From positions 94,555-158,554 of the forward strand of contig JAVTVY010036978.1 in assembly GCA_036873755.1 (NCBI GenBank): a DNA stretch of 64,000 bases. The letters are read 5' to 3'. The notes beneath the pieces were generated by a model. It worked only from the letters and a program-made list of their open reading frames with translations, ran no database searches and was not told the DNA's origin. The position numbers were made by a program, and so were the translations under genes. This DNA comes from Hanleya hanleyi (lineage: Eukaryota > Mollusca > Polyplacophora > Lepidopleurida > Hanleyidae). Positions 61,546 to 64,000 of this stretch are shown here, in pieces (positions within the stretch are counted from its first letter, which is position 1; each line of letters starts with the position of its first letter).

Positions 61546-63113
61546 CAGTGCAGATCAGCTTAATCTTCCAATTAGTGAACAGGGTTTACGCACTGATGGC
61601 GCGCCAATGTGCTGGCCTAATCACCAAGACTTATTACACCTCCCCATGATGTGACCCTTGCCGCCACGAGCCGGTAGAATATAGTCCGGTCAAACCACTG
61701 AACCATTGTAAGCATGTCGACGGTAAACAAAGGCTCCCTGTTGGGGCGCTTGCCGGATTGCGCGCTAACAGCTGTCACCGCTTAAAACTGAATTGTTTTT
61801 AAAGAGTTCCCCTCTGGCGGTTTAGGGCAAGAACACAATCTATTCTACAGTTTAAATTACTGGCTAAGTAATTAAATATATAGTAGATAGTGTTATGTTG
61901 AGGACATAATTAAATATATAGTAGATTTGACTTCTTCAATAAGAATGCTGTAAAATGATTATCTATCATTTTTTGTTTGCGCTCCAAGGAAACTCGGTCG
62001 TCTTGTGAACATTCGGTTGAGACTACGAATAATCTTCATTAACAAAAAGTTTCGCCAAAGATAGCTTAAAGTATGCCTAAATATATTATCAGAATTCATA
62101 AAACGTTGGTGTGTGCAAATTGCGAAGGCCGCCTCCTCTTTCAGAACGGCCAGTAAAACGGTTGAACGTAACATTTCAAATGAATAGAGCTTCGTATAAA
62201 TTCAGACACACGGGCGAGTCGAGGTCATAATCGGGGCAACATGCAGTGCTCGGTCAGACTAGTTGTCTCTTTGGCTTGTCTTGTTACAACCCCCTAACCA
62301 AAATATACACAGAAATTCAAAAGATCAATTAGCCCCTTACAGAGAATGACAAATACTTGTATATGCTCTTTATTCGTTACCGCCCGACTGTTAAAGGTTG
62401 CACACGAAACTTCCGATGAGGAAATAAGAATTAACAAGTCTTTATGGCCCACACATCGTTCCAGCTAAGTAACAAAAAAGAAACAATAACAGAGATTTCT
62501 ACCTAAATAATAAGTTAATGCCATTTCATTTCTTTTCAAATGAGACCCAGACGCGCATTTTGTTGGACGAAAGCGGGATATCGCTTTACCCCGTCAGAGA
62601 GAGAATGCACTGTTATGTTTATATTATCCACTTGTTTAGGCCAAACTTAACGAGATGATTAACCTTTACAGTGTTGTTTTCTTGCTGACAATATAACATC
62701 CGTTATTCTGTTCGACAGGAAGTATGCATTAACACATATGAAATGTAGGTCTTGGTGTTGGGGACGGATGTCCCACTGATTAAATATTTATACACCTGAT
62801 GTTATTTAATAGCTATGAATTACATGCAGACATTCGTGCCGATTAACGCCACGTGGACTCCCAACTGATTTTCTTGAGCTCGCTAACAAAGACCTCGCTA
62901 GCGGGCTCTTCCCGCAGCTCGCTTCCAGCCATTGTCTGACCGTGCTGATAGCGCGCGGCCTGTGTGCAATCATGTCGACGGACTACATTCAACAGAGTTA
63001 GAACAATGGCCAGGCGATAATCATGGGCATTGGCGCACTATACCTTTGTGTTGGCACGCTTCGTTTGCGCGCCATTGGTGCGCCAAAATTAACCTTTCAG
63101 CTGATCTGCACTG
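61546..63113 (-). mobile_element. Element X, copy 2 (inverted, internally deleted)
   Basis: TIRs CAGTGCAGATCAGCT and its exact complement are flanked by TA (61544-61545 and 63114-63115). Relative to copy 1 it lacks the regions equivalent to about 36110-36478 and 36506-37355, so it is 1.57 kb instead of 2.8 kb. It keeps the uninterrupted site (single GACCTCGACTC near 62217-62228) used by the non-LTR insertion in copy 1. Confidence 0.8.
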
Positions 63114-63115
63114 TA

Positions 63116-64000
63116 GTTGGGTCAACATACACTCACAGCACATGATTGAATTCTACGATATGAGAATTAAGCGAAAGCCATCCCTTCATCGCCCGCATTT
63201 TGGGAAACATCTTCTAGTCAAATGCACAAAAATCAGATATCAGGACTTGAAACCATGATAGTGGTTTTAAAATGTAGGTACTGACTGTCACCTTAAAAGC
63301 ACATCTAAAGGAGCAACTGCAAGACCCGAATTAGGTCTAAGTTGTGGTCATACATTCCATATGAATGAGTCACTGGCAATACCTTACTGCTGAATATGCA
63401 GAGGAATATAGACTTCTAGACCAAACCAATGGCCAGTCATTCACTACACTGAACCAATGGCTGACATACAACTTTACTATGGAGCTCTTGATTGGCTACA
63501 TGCTAGCAAGAGTATGTAAATCAGTATAAAAGTAGGGCTAATGTATGCATACTCATGATACTTGAAGATCCCCTTTTAGAAGACTGGGAAATGATAGAAA
63601 AATATAAAAAAAATGTAAAAAAATAATGAATGACCGGTTAGACCTGAAAGTCTCAAAGACACAAGCAAATAATAAAACGTTCATAACCTGTAAGTTTCAG
63701 GGACTTCCTTGCAATAGTTATCGAGATACGGCTCGGAGAGACGGACAGACACGCCCCCAGGGCCATAACAACACTCATTAGCTCGTAACTATTACTAATG
63801 GTAAATTTAACCTTGATAAAACCGGCGAAGATGAGTCGTTTCATTAGGCTACTGATCCATCACTAGCGGCATATGTGGTATCACAAGAAAGACGGGCAGA
63901 GAAAGAGACAGAGAGAAAGATAGACAGATGGACGGACAGACAGATGACATAGACAGTTCCATTTGAGGCATCATTGATTCTGGAAAGGAATTCAACAAAC
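63116..64000. other. Anonymous sequence ending in GACA-rich repeats
   Basis: It includes a SINE-like segment (63640-63780: CTGTAAGTTTCAGGGACTTCCTTGCAATAGTTATCGAGATACGGCTCGGAGAGACGGACAGACA) of the class with GGAC tails, and a GACAGA-rich patch at 63895-63945. No gene is seen. Confidence 0.4.

Overview
This is a gene-poor window of an animal nuclear genome. Coding pieces carry introns or are fragments of retroelements and virus-like transposons. The repeat types (SINE-like tails ending in GACGTTAAAT before CTC repeats, GGAC-rich microsatellite tails, C-type lectin exons, Polinton and Gmr1-like pieces) suggest a lophotrochozoan, most likely a mollusc. That is inference from recalled repeat types. 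No rRNA, tRNA, CRISPR or prokaryote-like operon was seen.

Layout. 0-24.9 kb is old, decayed sequence: several TIR or foldback DNA elements with motif-rich ends (3.2-4.0, 4.2-5.4, 6.0-7.8, 10.3-11.2 and 15.3-20.8 kb), three degenerate non-LTR retrotransposon fragments (8.8-9.3, 11.5-14.2, 16.5-17.3 kb), copies of a retroelement 3' end with a structured 3' UTR (here called RTX), and two C-type-lectin exons on the minus strand (5.8 and 22.0 kb). 24.9-34.2 kb holds two direct copies of a long family (B). Between them is a piece of a Polinton/Maverick virus-like element: the tail of a capsid-type gene, an adenain-like protease, and an array of ~150-bp units. A third B copy is at 59.1-60.8 kb.

34.5-59.1 kb is a nested stack that can be read from its target-site duplications. 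Tandem RTX units hold a 2.8-kb TA-target DNA element X (35744-56471). X holds a ~5.9-kb I-clade-like non-LTR retrotransposon (37911-55825, 13-bp TSD). Its 3' UTR holds a 12.0-kb near-perfect palindrome (38189-50176) with 6-bp TSDs (TATGCC) and AGTRGTATATA termini. Each palindrome arm carries, from the centre outward, two paralogous three-finger C2H2 zinc-finger genes with near-identical TATA promoters, a third reading frame resembling the N-terminal region of Polinton polymerase proteins, a polyadenylation signal, and three tandem arrays rich in palindromic transcription-factor-like sites. The outermost array is the same as the one beside the protease at 28 kb, so the palindrome is best read as a Polinton-derived element made almost wholly of two ~6-kb inverted arms. 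It is the most unusual object here.

Beyond the stack are a Ty3/Gypsy fragment with integrase upstream of reverse transcriptase (Gmr1-like order), B copy 3, a 189-bp foldback MITE with exact TSDs, and a second, inverted, internally deleted copy of X (61546-63113). Boundaries without a TSD are approximate. All family names rest on motif recognition by eye.
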